A stretch of DNA of 64,000 nt, taken from contig NZ_CP119804.1 in the NCBI RefSeq assembly GCF_029338375.1, positions 1,606,955 to 1,670,954 of the forward strand, in the 5' to 3' direction. The DNA comes from Halorussus lipolyticus. GTDB taxonomy: Archaea; Halobacteriota; Halobacteria; Halobacteriales; Haladaptataceae. A program made the position numbers and the translations under genes. Every line of letters starts with the position of its first letter. Positions within the stretch are counted from its first letter, which is position 1. Under the pieces are notes generated by a model that saw only the letters and a program-made list of their open reading frames with translations, did not search any database and was not told the origin of the DNA. Of this stretch, positions 25,715 to 34,397 are shown piece after piece.

Positions 25715-25848
25715 AACGTTACGACCTTTTCCAGCGGTCGGAGATTCGCTAGCGTCGAATCTCCTCCCTTGCAAAAGCTCGACCAAAAACACGGCGGTCG
25801 TCCCGCCGCTCACTTCGTTCGCTCTCGTCCTCCCTTGGTCCGCTCGCT
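25714..25848 (+). repeat. Three-box 3' element after pstB (left copy)
   Basis: The element starts at the last base of the pstB stop codon. Box 1 is AAACGTTACGACCTTTT (25714-25730). A hairpin GGAGATTCG-7 nt-CGAATCTCC follows (25740-25764). Box 2 occupies 25773-25796 (24 nt, beginning AAAAGCTCGACCAAAAAC). After a 36-nt variable spacer comes box 3, CCTTGGTCCGCTCGCT (25833-25848). All three boxes recur, inverted, at 27659-27798 after cdc48, in the same order relative to that gene. Box sequences are identical while the sequences between them differ. The rest of the gap to 26037 shows no gene. Confidence 0.7.
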
Positions 25849-26037
25849 CCTCCCTGCGGTCGTCGCTCGCGGTCGTTTTCGTTGTTCTGCGGTGGAATGG
25901 AAAGATTGCGGGACTGTGGGAGGTTCGACCGACCGGGACTGGTCGTCTGCGCCGGAGTCGTCGCCCGACGCATCGCCACGCCAATCGCGTAACGGCGTCA
26001 ATCGCGTACCCGACCAATCGACACGAACACACACGTC

Positions 26038-26718
26038 ATGGCACGAACTGAGTTCCAGAATCGGCTCGAATCGCTCCGCGAGGCCGTCTGCGAGATGGGC
26101 GACCTCGTCGTCTCGCGCCTCCGGCAGGGGTTGGAGGCCCTCGACCGGCAGGACCACGAACTCGCGTGGGCGGTCATCGATGGCGACGAGGAGGTCAACC
26201 AACTCTACCTCGAACTTGAACAGGAGTGCATCGACCTGCTGGCGCTTCAGCAACCGGTTGCGGGCGACCTGCGGTTCGTCGCGGCGTCGTTCAAAATCAT
26301 CACCGACCTCGAACGGGTCGGCGACTTGGCGGTCAACCTCGGCGAGTACGCCCTCTACGCCGACCGGCAGGTGTTCGGCGAGGTGGACCTGCGGGGCCTC
26401 GGCGAGCGCGCAGTCGAGATGGTCGAATCTGCCTTGACGGCCTACGCCGACGAGGACACCGTGGCGTGCGTCTCGCTGGCCGACCGGGACGCCGACCTCG
26501 ACGCGACCTGCGAGCGCGCCAGCGAACTCGTGGTCCGGGACCTCATCCGGACCGAACTCGGCGAGGACGCCGACGACGAGCAGGTCGAGTTCCTGCTACA
26601 GGACGTGTCGCGGGTTCTGCTGACGATTCGGGACTTAGAGCGTGTCGGCGACCACGCGGTCAACGTCGCCGCCCGGACCCTCTACATGGTCGAGAGCGAC
26701 GACCGACTCATCGAGTAG
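26038..26718 (+). CDS. phoU: PhoU phosphate signalling protein, first tandem copy
   Basis: 226 residues, two three-helix PhoU repeats. The metal-binding signatures are FVAASFKIITDLERVGDLAV and RVLLTIRDLERVGDHAVNVA, the E/DxxxD patterns of each repeat. PhoU couples the state of the Pst transporter to phosphate signalling and protects cells from excess uptake. It is soluble and may associate with the membrane through PstB. It lies 323 bp after pstB, separated by the three-box element, so it may have its own promoter. It is very similar over its whole length to the next gene, implying tandem duplication. Confidence 0.94.
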   Translation: MARTEFQNRLESLREAVCEMGDLVVSRLRQGLEALDRQDHELAWAVIDGDEEVNQLYLELEQECIDLLALQQPVAGDLRFVAASFKIITDLERVGDLAVNLGEYALYADRQVFGEVDLRGLGERAVEMVESALTAYADEDTVACVSLADRDADLDATCERASELVVRDLIRTELGEDADDEQVEFLLQDVSRVLLTIRDLERVGDHAVNVAARTLYMVESDDRLIE

Positions 26719-26782
26719 TGGCGGACGCCCGTCAGATACTGCGGGCGAAAGGTACAACACCGGGACACGCGCATTCGTAGAT

Positions 26783-27460
26783 ATGCCCCGAGAGGACTAT
26801 CAGCAGAAGCTCATCGACCTCCGCGAGAACGTCCTCTACATGAGCGAGGTCGTGATGGAGCGCCTTCGGATGGGACTGGACGCCCTCGAACAGAAAGACG
26901 ACGACTTGGCGTGGGAGGTCATTGACGGCGACGAGGAGGTCAACCAACTCTACCTCGAACTCGAACAGGACTGCATCGACCTGTTGGCCCTCCAACAGCC
27001 GGTGGCCGGCGACCTGCGGTTCATCGCGGCGTCGTTCAAGATTATCACCGACCTCGAACGCATCGGTGACCTCGCCACCAACCTCGGCGAGTACACTCAC
27101 GAGGCCAACCACGACGTGTTCCCCGAGGTTGACATTCAGGAACTCGGCGCGTTCACCGTCGATATGATAGACGACGCGATGACGGCCTACGCCGACGAGG
27201 ACACCGACGGCTGTTACGGCATCGCCGAGCGCGACGACGACTTGGACGAACTCTGCGAACGCGCCAGCGAAATCGTCGTCCGCGACCTCATCGAGACCGA
27301 ACTGGAGAACAACACCGAGGAGGAAGTCGAGCAACTGCTTCAGGACGTGTCGCGGCTTCTCCTCACGGTTCGGGACTTGGAGCGCGTCGGCGACCACGCG
27401 GTCAACATCGCCGCCCGGACCCTCTACATGGTCGAGAACGACGACGAATTAATCTACTGA
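26783..27460 (+). CDS. phoU: PhoU phosphate signalling protein, second tandem copy
   Basis: 225 residues from MPREDYQQK; an in-frame extension to 26642 overlaps the preceding gene and is not needed. The core WEVIDGDEEVNQLYLELEQD and CIDLLALQQPVAGDLRF is almost identical to the first copy, and both PhoU signatures are kept (KIITDLERIGDLATNLGEY; TVRDLERVGDHAVNIAARTL). Divergence is concentrated in the middle (residues ~95-150), which may allow different partners or heterodimers. 64 bp separate the two genes. After the stop lies a strong hairpin (27471-27511) containing GAAATCGCGG/CCGCGATTTC, then an AT-rich tract. Confidence 0.94.
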   Translation: MPREDYQQKLIDLRENVLYMSEVVMERLRMGLDALEQKDDDLAWEVIDGDEEVNQLYLELEQDCIDLLALQQPVAGDLRFIAASFKIITDLERIGDLATNLGEYTHEANHDVFPEVDIQELGAFTVDMIDDAMTAYADEDTDGCYGIAERDDDLDELCERASEIVVRDLIETELENNTEEEVEQLLQDVSRLLLTVRDLERVGDHAVNIAARTLYMVENDDELIY

Positions 27461-27470
27461 GACTTTTCTT

Positions 27471-27511
27471 GCGGTCGAAATCGCGGCTCCCCCGCGATTT
27501 CTCTCAGACCG
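27471..27511 (+). terminator. Hairpin after the second phoU
   Basis: GCGGTC and GACCGC form the outer pair, and GAAATCGCGG pairs with CCGCGATTTC inside. The hairpin starts ~10 bp after the phoU stop and is followed by the AT-rich tract 27515-27590 (AATTGTAGAGCATATC, ACTCTTTAAGCAACATTTTC). The position fits a 3' end for the phosphate transcript. The gap 27461-27797 also holds a second hairpin (TCAAGCGCGCC-type arms at 27680-27712) and the right three-box element. Confidence 0.5.
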
Positions 27512-27658
27512 CACGCTCAATTGTAGAGCATATCTAAAGAAATAATTACAACTCTTTAAGCAACATTTTCATTTCCTTGCTATCTCCTGACGAACCCATC
27601 CGCCTGCGGTCACGGGCCAGCAACTCCGTTGTCGGGCTAGCAGTTCTCCCGCGAGCGA

Positions 27659-27798
27659 AGCGAGCGGACCAAGGAATCCCTCGAAAGCGCGCCTACCGGC
27701 GCGCTTGAGGGGGTGACGCCGTGTTTTTGGTCGAGCTTTTTTTATCGAGCGCAGTCGCCGCTGGCGACTGCGCTCGCAATAAAAAGGTCGTAACGTTT
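27659..27798 (-). repeat. Three-box 3' element after cdc48 (right copy)
   Basis: Read on the minus strand it begins at the cdc48 stop codon. Box 1 spans 27798-27782 (17 nt, identical to the pstB copy). A perfect 14-bp hairpin with a 3-nt loop follows (27776-27746; arms CGAGCGCAGTCGCC). Box 2 spans 27740-27717 (24 nt identical). A different spacer containing the 27680-27712 hairpin follows, then box 3 at 27674-27659 (16 nt identical). The order and spacing mirror the pstB copy, but the hairpins between boxes are different in sequence. The arms also bracket the two phoU genes as inverted repeats ~1.8 kb apart. Confidence 0.7.
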
Positions 27799-30023
27799 TA
27801 TTGGAACCCGATGCGGTCGTTCCGGCGCTCTTGGGTCGGACTCGAGGACCCGCCCTTGAACTCGTCTTTCATCTGCTCGTAGTAGTCCAGCAGGTCCTCG
27901 GTGATGGTCGGCCGGACGTTCTCCATCGCTTGCCGGAAGTGGCTCATGCCGACCTCGGTGGCCTCGTCGTCCTCGCGGAGCGCCTCGATGGCGGCCTCGC
28001 GGGCGATGGATTCGAGGTCGCTACCCACGTAGCCGTCGGTGATTTCCGCGAGTTCCCGGAGGCTCACGTCGGCCGACAGCGGCGTGTCGTCGGTGTGAAT
28101 CTTGAGAATCTGCTCGCGGCCCTCCTCGTCGGGTTGGCCAATCATGACGAGGCGGTCGAACCGGCCCGACCGAATCAGCGCGGGGTCTATCATGTCCGGG
28201 CGGTTGGTCGCGCCGATGACCATCACGTCGCCCTTCTCCTCCAGTCCGTCGAGTTCGGTCAGGAGTTGGTTGACCACGCGCTCGGAGACGTTGCTTCCCA
28301 TCTCCTGACTGCGAGAGGGCGCGAGGCTGTCCAACTCGTCGAAGAAGATGACCGTCGGCGAGACCTGCCGGGCCTTCCGGAAGGTCTGGCGGATGGCCTT
28401 CTCCGATTCGCCGACCCACTTCGACAGTAACTGCGGCCCGCGGACCGAGATGAAGTTGGCGTTGGTCTCGTTGGCCACCGCCTTCGCCATCAGGGTCTTA
28501 CCGGTGCCGGGCGGGCCGTAGAGCAGGACCCCGCTCGGCGGGCTAATACCCAACCGCTGGAACTTCTCGGGCGACGAGAGGGGCCACTCGACGCTCTCTT
28601 TGACCTGTTGCTGGGCCTCCTCCAGACCGCCCACGTCGTCCCACGAAATCTTGGGCAGTTCCACGAGGACTTCGCGCATCGCGGAGGGTTCGACCTCGTT
28701 GAGCGCGCCGTTGAAGTCCTGTCGCTTGACTATCATCCGGTCGATGAGGCTCGGCGGGATGTCCTCCTCGTCCAAGTCGATTTCGGGGAGGTAGCGCCGC
28801 AGGGCCTTCATCGCGGCCTCTTTCGTCAGGCTCTCGATGTCCGCGCCGACGAAACCGTGGGTGTCGTTGGCCAGACTGCCGAGGTTCACGTCGTCCGACA
28901 GGGGCATCCCGCGGGTGTGAATCTGCAGGATTTCCTCTCTGCCGGTCTCGTCCGGAACGCCGATTTCGATTTCGCGGTCGAACCGGCCGGGACGCCGGAG
29001 CGCCGGGTCAACCGAGTCCACGCGGTTGGTCGCCGCAATGACGATGACCTGCCCGCGGGATTCCAGACCGTCCATCATGGTCAGCAGTTGGGCGACGACC
29101 CGGCGCTCGACCTCGCCGGTCACGTCCTCGCGTTTGGGCGCGATGGAGTCCAACTCGTCGATGAAGATGATGGAGGGCGACTCCTCGGTGGCGTCCTCGA
29201 AAATCTCTCTGAGCTGTTGCTCGGACTCGCCGTAGTACTTCGAGATAATCTCCGGCCCCGCGATGGAGAAGAAACTCGCGGAGGTCTCGTTGGCCACCGC
29301 CTTGGCCAGCAAGGTCTTCCCCGTACCGGGCGGGCCGTGAAGCAGGACGCCTTGGGGCGGTTCGATGCCCAGTTTCTTGAAAATCTGGGGGTGCTTCATC
29401 GGGAGTTCGACCATCTCCCGGACGCGCTGAATCTCGTTTTCGAGGCCACCGATGTCCTCGTAGGTGATGCCGCCGCCAGTCTTCTCGAAGCCCGAAATCG
29501 GCTCCTCGCGGAGTTCGACATCGGTGTCCTCGGTGATGAGACAGACGCCTTCAGGCTCCGTCTCGACCGCGATGAGCGGAATCGCCTGTCCGGGCGACCG
29601 CATGAACGGGTGGTTTGTCGAGGACATCACGGGCACGATGTCGCGCTCGACCACCGGGCGCTTGAGAATCTGGCGCTTGACCATCCCGGCCGCGTCCGAA
29701 CCGAACTGGACGCTGGCCTCCTCGGGCGGCGCGAGGACGAGTTTGTCGGCCTTCTCGGCCTCGGCCTTCCGAATCTCGACGCGCTCGCCGATGCCCACGT
29801 CGGCGTTCTGCCGCGTGAACCCGTCGATGCGCACGGTGTCGGTGTTCCAGTCCTGTCGGTCCGCGCGCCAGACCTTCGCCGCGGTCGTGTCACCGCCTTC
29901 GATTTCGATGATGTCGCCCGGACTCAGCTTCAGATGCAGGAGCGTATCCGGGTCGAGACGGGCGATACCGCGTCCCGAATCGTTCGGGTACGCCTTTGCC
30001 ACCTCTAGTTGGACTTCATTCAT
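27798..30023 (-). CDS. Cdc48/VCP-type AAA+ ATPase
   Basis: 741 residues. The N-terminal substrate/cofactor domain (double-psi barrel plus CDC48_2) spans ~1-185. Two AAA+ modules follow. D1 has [32 protein letters not shown] and [21 protein letters not shown]2 has [34 protein letters not shown] and [20 protein letters not shown]. Both Walker A/B sets and arginine fingers are complete. It forms a hexameric unfoldase that feeds the proteasome and remodels complexes. There is no membrane segment. The C-terminus ([15 protein letters not shown]) resembles the tail region that binds partners. Its stop runs directly into the right three-box element. The start at 30023 is downstream of AT-rich sequence GATTTAGTAATAC (plus strand). 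Confidence 0.95.
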   Translation of the reverse strand: MNEVQLEVAKAYPNDSGRGIARLDPDTLLHLKLSPGDIIEIEGGDTTAAKVWRADRQDWNTDTVRIDGFTRQNADVGIGERVEIRKAEAEKADKLVLAPPEEASVQFGSDAAGMVKRQILKRPVVERDIVPVMSSTNHPFMRSPGQAIPLIAVETEPEGVCLITEDTDVELREEPISGFEKTGGGITYEDIGGLENEIQRVREMVELPMKHPQIFKKLGIEPPQGVLLHGPPGTGKTLLAKAVANETSASFFSIAGPEIISKYYGESEQQLREIFEDATEESPSIIFIDELDSIAPKREDVTGEVERRVVAQLLTMMDGLESRGQVIVIAATNRVDSVDPALRRPGRFDREIEIGVPDETGREEILQIHTRGMPLSDDVNLGSLANDTHGFVGADIESLTKEAAMKALRRYLPEIDLDEEDIPPSLIDRMIVKRQDFNGALNEVEPSAMREVLVELPKISWDDVGGLEEAQQQVKESVEWPLSSPEKFQRLGISPPSGVLLYGPPGTGKTLMAKAVANETNANFISVRGPQLLSKWVGESEKAIRQTFRKARQVSPTVIFFDELDSLAPSRSQEMGSNVSERVVNQLLTELDGLEEKGDVMVIGATNRPDMIDPALIRSGRFDRLVMIGQPDEEGREQILKIHTDDTPLSADVSLRELAEITDGYVGSDLESIAREAAIEALREDDEATEVGMSHFRQAMENVRPTITEDLLDYYEQMKDEFKGGSSSPTQERRNDRIGFQ

Positions 30024-30402
30024 GATTTAGTAATACGGGGATTGTTTGTCGATGTGCGCCCGCGAAGGATAAGTCCTTTGCTACCGGGGTATTCGTCCAC
30101 TAAACCGGCCAACGCGGTCGTCACGTCCGGGCGCATGCTATGATTTTGCATACGTGTTCGCGCTACAAAGCAGTTTGGTGTACTGGTGTAGTTTGTGGCA
30201 GACTGCGGGTGCGCTCGGTGGGTACCCAACCGATTCGCTCGGCGTCACAGACCACGGGACGCGCCGCACCCGCGCAGTTCTGCGCGGGTGCGGCGGGGAG
30301 GTTCGGGGCGCGGTCTGCGGTGCTGTGCGGGGCAGTCGCGGCGGTGGTCTCCGGGAGACAAACAATCACCGCCTTTTTCGCCGAGAGCGTCTACCTCCCA
30401 CC
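30024..30402. other. Divergent cdc48-larC intergenic region with a 15-bp GC hairpin
   Basis: No protein gene is evident. A perfect 15-bp stem CGCCGCACCCGCGCA (30262-30276), 4-nt loop GTTC, and its complement (30281-30295) lies ~110 bp upstream of larC. It is surrounded by imperfect repeats of TGCGGGTGCGC/TGCGGTGCTGTGCG. The cdc48 side has AT-rich promoter-like sequence at 30024-30045 and GGATAAGTCC near 30068. The hairpin could be an RNA element in the larC leader, a terminator for an unannotated RNA or a DNA cruciform. Confidence 0.45.
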
Positions 30403-31734
30403 ATGAAGACGCTCGCATTCGACGGCCGAATGGGCGCGAGTGGCGATATGCTCCTCGCGGCCCTCCTTTCAGCGGGGGCGGACCGCGATGCCCTCGCCCC
30501 CGTCGAGGAGGCCCTCCCGATTCGCTACGAGGTCGGCGAGACCCAGAAAAACGGAATTTCGGCGACGACCGTCTCGGTCCTGCTGGAGGACGAAGACGCC
30601 GAGTCCGACGACGAGGAGGCCGACGACACCGGCCACAGCCACGACCATTCTCACGACCACTCGCACGACGAGGAACACACCCACGGCGACCACGCTGGCC
30701 ACGACCACTCGCACGACCACACCCACGCCGAAGGCTCCGGTGCGCTTCGGACCTACCCCGAGGTGGTCGAACTTGTGGAAGGGATGGGCTTGCCCGAGAG
30801 CGTCGAGGCCGACGCCCTCGCAATCTTCGAACTCCTCGGCGAGGCCGAATCGAGCGTCCACGGGACCGACCTCGACTCGACGCACTTCCACGAGGTCGGC
30901 GCGGACGACGCCATCGCCGACGTGGTGGGCGCGGCGCTCCTGCTGGACGACTTGGCCCCCGAGCGCGTCGTGACGACGCCCCTCGCCACGGGCGGCGGCG
31001 AGGTGGAGATGAGCCACGGCGTCTACCCCGTGCCGACCCCGGCAGTGGTCGAACTCGCAGAACGCGCCGACTGGTCGCTCCGGGGTGGTCCGGTCGAGGC
31101 CGAACTCCTCACGCCGACCGGCGCGGCGATTCTGGCCCACTTCGCGGAGGGTGTCGAGTCTCTGCCGTCGCTCCGGGTCGAAGCCTCGGGCTACGGCGCT
31201 GGCGGGTACGACTTCCCCGAGCATCCGAACGTCCTCAGAGCGATGGTCGGCGAATCGGGGGGTTCCGGGAATCTCGTCTCCGACGACGTGGCGGTCCTCG
31301 AAACCAATCTGGACGACGCCCCGCCCGAGATTCTGGGCGGCCTGCAGGACTCGCTCGCGGCGGTCGGCGCGCGAGACGTGTCCATCGTCCCGCTGACGAT
31401 GAAGAAGTCCCGGCCCGGCCACCTCGTGAAGGTCATCTGCAAACCCGAGGACGCCGAATCGGTCGCGCGCAGACTCGCCGAGGAGACCGGCACCCTCGGC
31501 ATTCGCCAGACTGGCGCGACCCACCGCTGGATAGCCAACCGAAAATTCGAGACGGTCGTGGTCTCGCTCGACGGCGAACGCTACGAGGTTGACGTGAAAA
31601 TCGCCAGCGACGACGCGGGCGAGGTCTACGACGTGAGCGCCGAGTACGACGACTGCGCTGACGTGGCGACGGAAGCGGGCGTGGCCGTGCGCGAGGTCAT
31701 GCGCCGCGCCGAGGACGCGGCCAGAGAATTGTAG
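30403..31734 (+). CDS. larC: LarC nickel-pincer cofactor synthase (nickel insertase)
   Basis: 443 residues. LarC inserts nickel into the pincer nucleotide cofactor used by lactate racemase and relatives, using CTP. The start MKTLAFDGRMGASGDMLLAA is the family signature. A His/Asp-rich region at ~76-110 (GHSHDHSHDHSHDEEHTHGD and onward) is the nickel-handling segment. TTPLATGGGEVEMSHG, PTPAVVELAERADW and LLTPTGAAILAHF are core motifs, and the C-terminal CTP-binding part contains VPLTMKKSRPGHLVKVICKP. It is a single full-length frame, unlike the frameshift-split larC of Lactobacillus. larA, larB and larE are absent from the window. The ATG fits the family; an upstream in-frame extension is not protein-like. 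Confidence 0.9.
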   Translation: MKTLAFDGRMGASGDMLLAALLSAGADRDALAPVEEALPIRYEVGETQKNGISATTVSVLLEDEDAESDDEEADDTGHSHDHSHDHSHDEEHTHGDHAGHDHSHDHTHAEGSGALRTYPEVVELVEGMGLPESVEADALAIFELLGEAESSVHGTDLDSTHFHEVGADDAIADVVGAALLLDDLAPERVVTTPLATGGGEVEMSHGVYPVPTPAVVELAERADWSLRGGPVEAELLTPTGAAILAHFAEGVESLPSLRVEASGYGAGGYDFPEHPNVLRAMVGESGGSGNLVSDDVAVLETNLDDAPPEILGGLQDSLAAVGARDVSIVPLTMKKSRPGHLVKVICKPEDAESVARRLAEETGTLGIRQTGATHRWIANRKFETVVVSLDGERYEVDVKIASDDAGEVYDVSAEYDDCADVATEAGVAVREVMRRAEDAAREL

Positions 31735-31785
31735 AGCATTCCGAAAGAACGAGCCTTATTACTGAAGAAACGGAGAACGTTGCTT

Positions 31786-32535
31786 TCACTCGTCGGCGTT
31801 CCGATGTTCGTCCATCGCTTCTTCCAGAGTGAGGTCCCCGGCCGCCACGCGCCTCGCTAACTCCTCGTCTATCTCCCGGTTGTCGTCGGCCCGCTGGCGG
31901 GACTTGTTCTGGATGACCTGCAGTTCCCCGGCGGTGGGTTCCACGTCCCGGCCTTCGACTCGTTCGCCCGACAAGCGAGCGATGTTGACCGCGGCCAGCA
32001 CGTCGCCCATCCCCCGCGCGCCGGTGCCGAGGTAGGGCGTCGTCCCGGTCTCGTCCACGAGTTCGACAGGGACCTCCTCTAACTCGCGGACGAGTTGGCC
32101 GCCTTGCAAGCGCGCGCCGTCGCCGATGCGAACCACGGGGTCCACCGCGTCCGCGACCTCTCTGCGGACCGTCTCGGCCACGTCCGAGAGCGGGACGTGG
32201 AAGGCCGCGACTACCATGTCACCCGACAGCACGGCGATGCCGGGCCGGGTGCCGGGGTCCACGCCGACGATGGTCCGGCCCTCACCGCCCCGGAGGCGAG
32301 CGAGGGCCTCGTCCACGGCGCGCCGGGGGTCCTCGGGGTCCGCGACGACGGTTTCGACGGTCTGGCCGGTCTCGTCGGCGTCGAAGGCGTCGTCGTCCTC
32401 GGCCCGAATCAGGACGGTCGCACCGTCCGGAAGCGCGTCGCCGGGTTCAACCGTGGTGAAGGTCACGCCCCGGTCGCGCAGTTCGTTGACCACGCCGTGA
32501 TACACCTCGAAGTCCGCTGTGGCGACGACTATCAC
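31786..32535 (-). CDS. RuvC/RNase H-fold-like haloarchaeal protein
   Basis: 249 residues from the GTG at 32535. That start is preferred because TTTTTA (32566-32561 on the minus strand) lies ~26 bp upstream, implying a leaderless transcript; a TTG at 32571 would lie upstream of it. The first ~75 residues (VIVVATADFEVYHGVVNELR) form an α/β domain. The middle has RTIVGVDPGTRPGIAVLSGD, which resembles the first strand and catalytic Asp of RuvC-type nucleases, and later GDGARLQGGQLVRELEE. The C-terminal ~70 residues are helical and charged (QNKSRQRADDNREIDEELAR). A nuclease or nucleotide-binding role is inferred from fold resemblance only; a conserved acidic triad cannot be verified by eye. Confidence 0.7.
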   Translation of the reverse strand: MIVVATADFEVYHGVVNELRDRGVTFTTVEPGDALPDGATVLIRAEDDDAFDADETGQTVETVVADPEDPRRAVDEALARLRGGEGRTIVGVDPGTRPGIAVLSGDMVVAAFHVPLSDVAETVRREVADAVDPVVRIGDGARLQGGQLVRELEEVPVELVDETGTTPYLGTGARGMGDVLAAVNIARLSGERVEGRDVEPTAGELQVIQNKSRQRADDNREIDEELARRVAAGDLTLEEAMDEHRNADE

Positions 32536-32637
32536 GAGTCGAGCCTTCGGCGTCGGGTGTAAAAAGTTCAACTACCTCGGCGGTCGTTCGGTCGAGCGCG
32601 TCCCGTGACGACGGGCGGACGCCGCCCTCGCGCCGAC

Positions 32638-32784
32638 TCACGCGCCTTCCGGGTGCGGCCCGTCGGCGAGCGTCCCGCAACACCGCATCCGCCAGATGCC
32701 GTCGCCGTCCACGAGTTCGCCCGTGAACTCCGCCTGATTCTCCTCGACGCATTGAGGGCACTCCAAGACGGTTGCGACCATCAT
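32638..32784 (-). CDS. 48-residue small zinc-binding protein
   Basis: The frame from ATG-ATG (32784/32781) reads MMVATVLECPQCVEENQAEF, then TGELVDGDGIWRMRCCGTLA, then DGPHPEGA. CPQC and RCC plus nearby His could bind one zinc ion as a small β-ribbon. The longer open frame to 33012 is not used: its sequence is not acidic and the promoter (TATCATATC-like AT-rich sequence at 32785-32815) lies inside it. It resembles the many short zinc finger proteins of haloarchaea. The function is unknown. Confidence 0.65.
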   Translation of the reverse strand: MMVATVLECPQCVEENQAEFTGELVDGDGIWRMRCCGTLADGPHPEGA

Positions 32785-33003
32785 ACTAGATATGATAACA
32801 TCACTCACGGACATAAGCGATTCGATACTATCTATCTCGTTTACTAATCTCGACTGATGGATAGTTGCGAGAGTACTCGTCCGCGCGCAGAACCGCGCGC
32901 CGACGAGCGGACTCCCGGCGCTTGCCGTGACAGCAGGTACCACAAAATCGAACGCTGACAGCGAATCCGGAGCCTTTTGACCGGGTAGGACCAAGCGACT
33001 GGC

Positions 33004-33720
33004 GTGAATCACGAGTCCATCCCGACCGGATGCGGTCCCCTCGACGGTCTCCTCGGTGGCGGCTTCGAAGTCGGAACCGTCACGCAGGTCTACGGCCCGC
33101 CCGCCGCCGGCAAGACCAACGTCGCGCTGGGCGCGGCGGTCGAGGTCGCCGCCGAGGGCGGCACCGCGGTCTACATCGACACCGAGGGACTTTCGCTATC
33201 CCGATTCGAGCAGGTTGCGGAGGCCCGCGCCGAGGAGGTCGGCGCGGACGACGTGGAGGACCTGACCTCCCGCATCATCGTCAAGGAGGCCTACGACTTC
33301 GCGGAACAGGAGGAGGCCGTCCGCGACACCGCCGAACTCGCCGAGCGCGCCGACCTCGTGGTGCTCGACAGCGCGACCGGGTTCTACCGACTCGAACGCG
33401 CCGAGGACGAGGAGGGCGGCGAGGCCCTTCGAGAGGTCGCCAGCCAAGTCACCCATCTCCTCTCGCTGGCCCGGAAACACGACTTGGCGGTGGTCCTGAC
33501 CAACCAAGTCTACACCGACCCGGACAGCGACCGCACCAGACCACTCGGTGGTCACACCCTCGAACACTGGACCGGTACGGTCGTCCGCGTCGAGCGGTTC
33601 CGGGGCGGCAATCGGCGCGCGACCCTCGAAAAGCACCGCGCCAAGGCCGCGGGCGAGAAGGTCCAGTTCCGGATTACCGACGAGGGACTCGAAGGCGTCG
33701 AGGACGGCGTCAGCGTCTAA
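33004..33720 (+). CDS. radB: DNA repair and recombination protein RadB
   Basis: 238 residues from GTG. RadB is the archaeal RecA/Rad51 paralogue that assists RadA in homologous recombination. The start ESIPTGCGPLDGLLGGGFEV is the family signature. Walker A is VYGPPAAGKTNVALG and Walker B is LVVLDSATGF. VVLTNQVYTDPDSDRTRPLG is the L2-like region, and LEHWTGTVVRVERFRGGNRR is the C-terminal strand. It lacks the N-terminal helix-hairpin-helix domain of RadA. It stands divergent from the small zinc protein gene and converges with S8e. Confidence 0.94.
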   Translation: MNHESIPTGCGPLDGLLGGGFEVGTVTQVYGPPAAGKTNVALGAAVEVAAEGGTAVYIDTEGLSLSRFEQVAEARAEEVGADDVEDLTSRIIVKEAYDFAEQEEAVRDTAELAERADLVVLDSATGFYRLERAEDEEGGEALREVASQVTHLLSLARKHDLAVVLTNQVYTDPDSDRTRPLGGHTLEHWTGTVVRVERFRGGNRRATLEKHRAKAAGEKVQFRITDEGLEGVEDGVSV

Positions 33721-33834
33721 GAGCCAGTTTTCTTTCTTCGAGCGTCCGACGGCGACCCGATAGCGACCCGACGACGACCGATAGCCGCGGCTACCGAATC
33801 CGGGAAAAAGTACGAGTTCGGTGAGAAGGGACGA

Positions 33835-34206
33835 CTATTCGACGAGGACCGCGTTCACGTTGCCGGACTGGCCGGGTCGGGAGGTGACGCGGGCCTTGCC
33901 CTCGCTGGTCTGGATGACCGCGCCCTTGGTGACGATGTTCCGTCGGACGTAGTTCGGGTTGGCGTCGTTCTCCACGACGTCCTCGATGTCGGCCTCGACG
34001 GTCTCGCCGCCCTTGGCGACGCTGGCCACGTCGGTCGAGAGCGCGCGGACCTTCTCGGTATTACCGCGGGCGTCGATGGCTCGGAGGCGCGTCTCGCCGA
34101 CCGTGGTTTCGGTCGGTTCACGGCCCAACTGGTGCTTTTTCTTCTTGTCGTGCGGGCGGCGTCGGCCGCCGGTTCGGGAGCGCGTGGAACGTCCTTGGTC
34201 TTTCAT
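33835..34206 (-). CDS. rps8e: 30S ribosomal protein S8e
   Basis: 123 residues from the ATG at 34206 (MKDQGRSTRSRTGGRRRPHD). The basic N-terminus with KKKKHQLGREPTETTVGETR, then NTEKVRALSTDVASVAKGGE and a C-terminal NPNYVRRNIVTKGAVIQTSE complete the S8e family pattern. The end GQSGNVNAVLVE matches archaeal S8e. The in-frame extension to 34404 is not S8e-like and is excluded. It is an abundant ribosomal protein with a strong basic N-terminus unlike the acidic proteins around it. Confidence 0.96.
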   Translation of the reverse strand: MKDQGRSTRSRTGGRRRPHDKKKKHQLGREPTETTVGETRLRAIDARGNTEKVRALSTDVASVAKGGETVEADIEDVVENDANPNYVRRNIVTKGAVIQTSEGKARVTSRPGQSGNVNAVLVE

Positions 34207-34397
34207 ACCCGAAAAATCGGCCACGGGCGTACTTATATCCAACCTTTCGCGTCGGGCCGAGTCCGCGCGGGGCGTCGGCGAAGAAGAACAGAATGGATCG
34301 GTGTGCCATTTTGAAGACTTTTTGTCTTCGAAACTGGGAATCGTTGCTGAATCCTCATCCTTAAGTGCGTCCGAAACCCAGTCTCGCCACGAGAACG

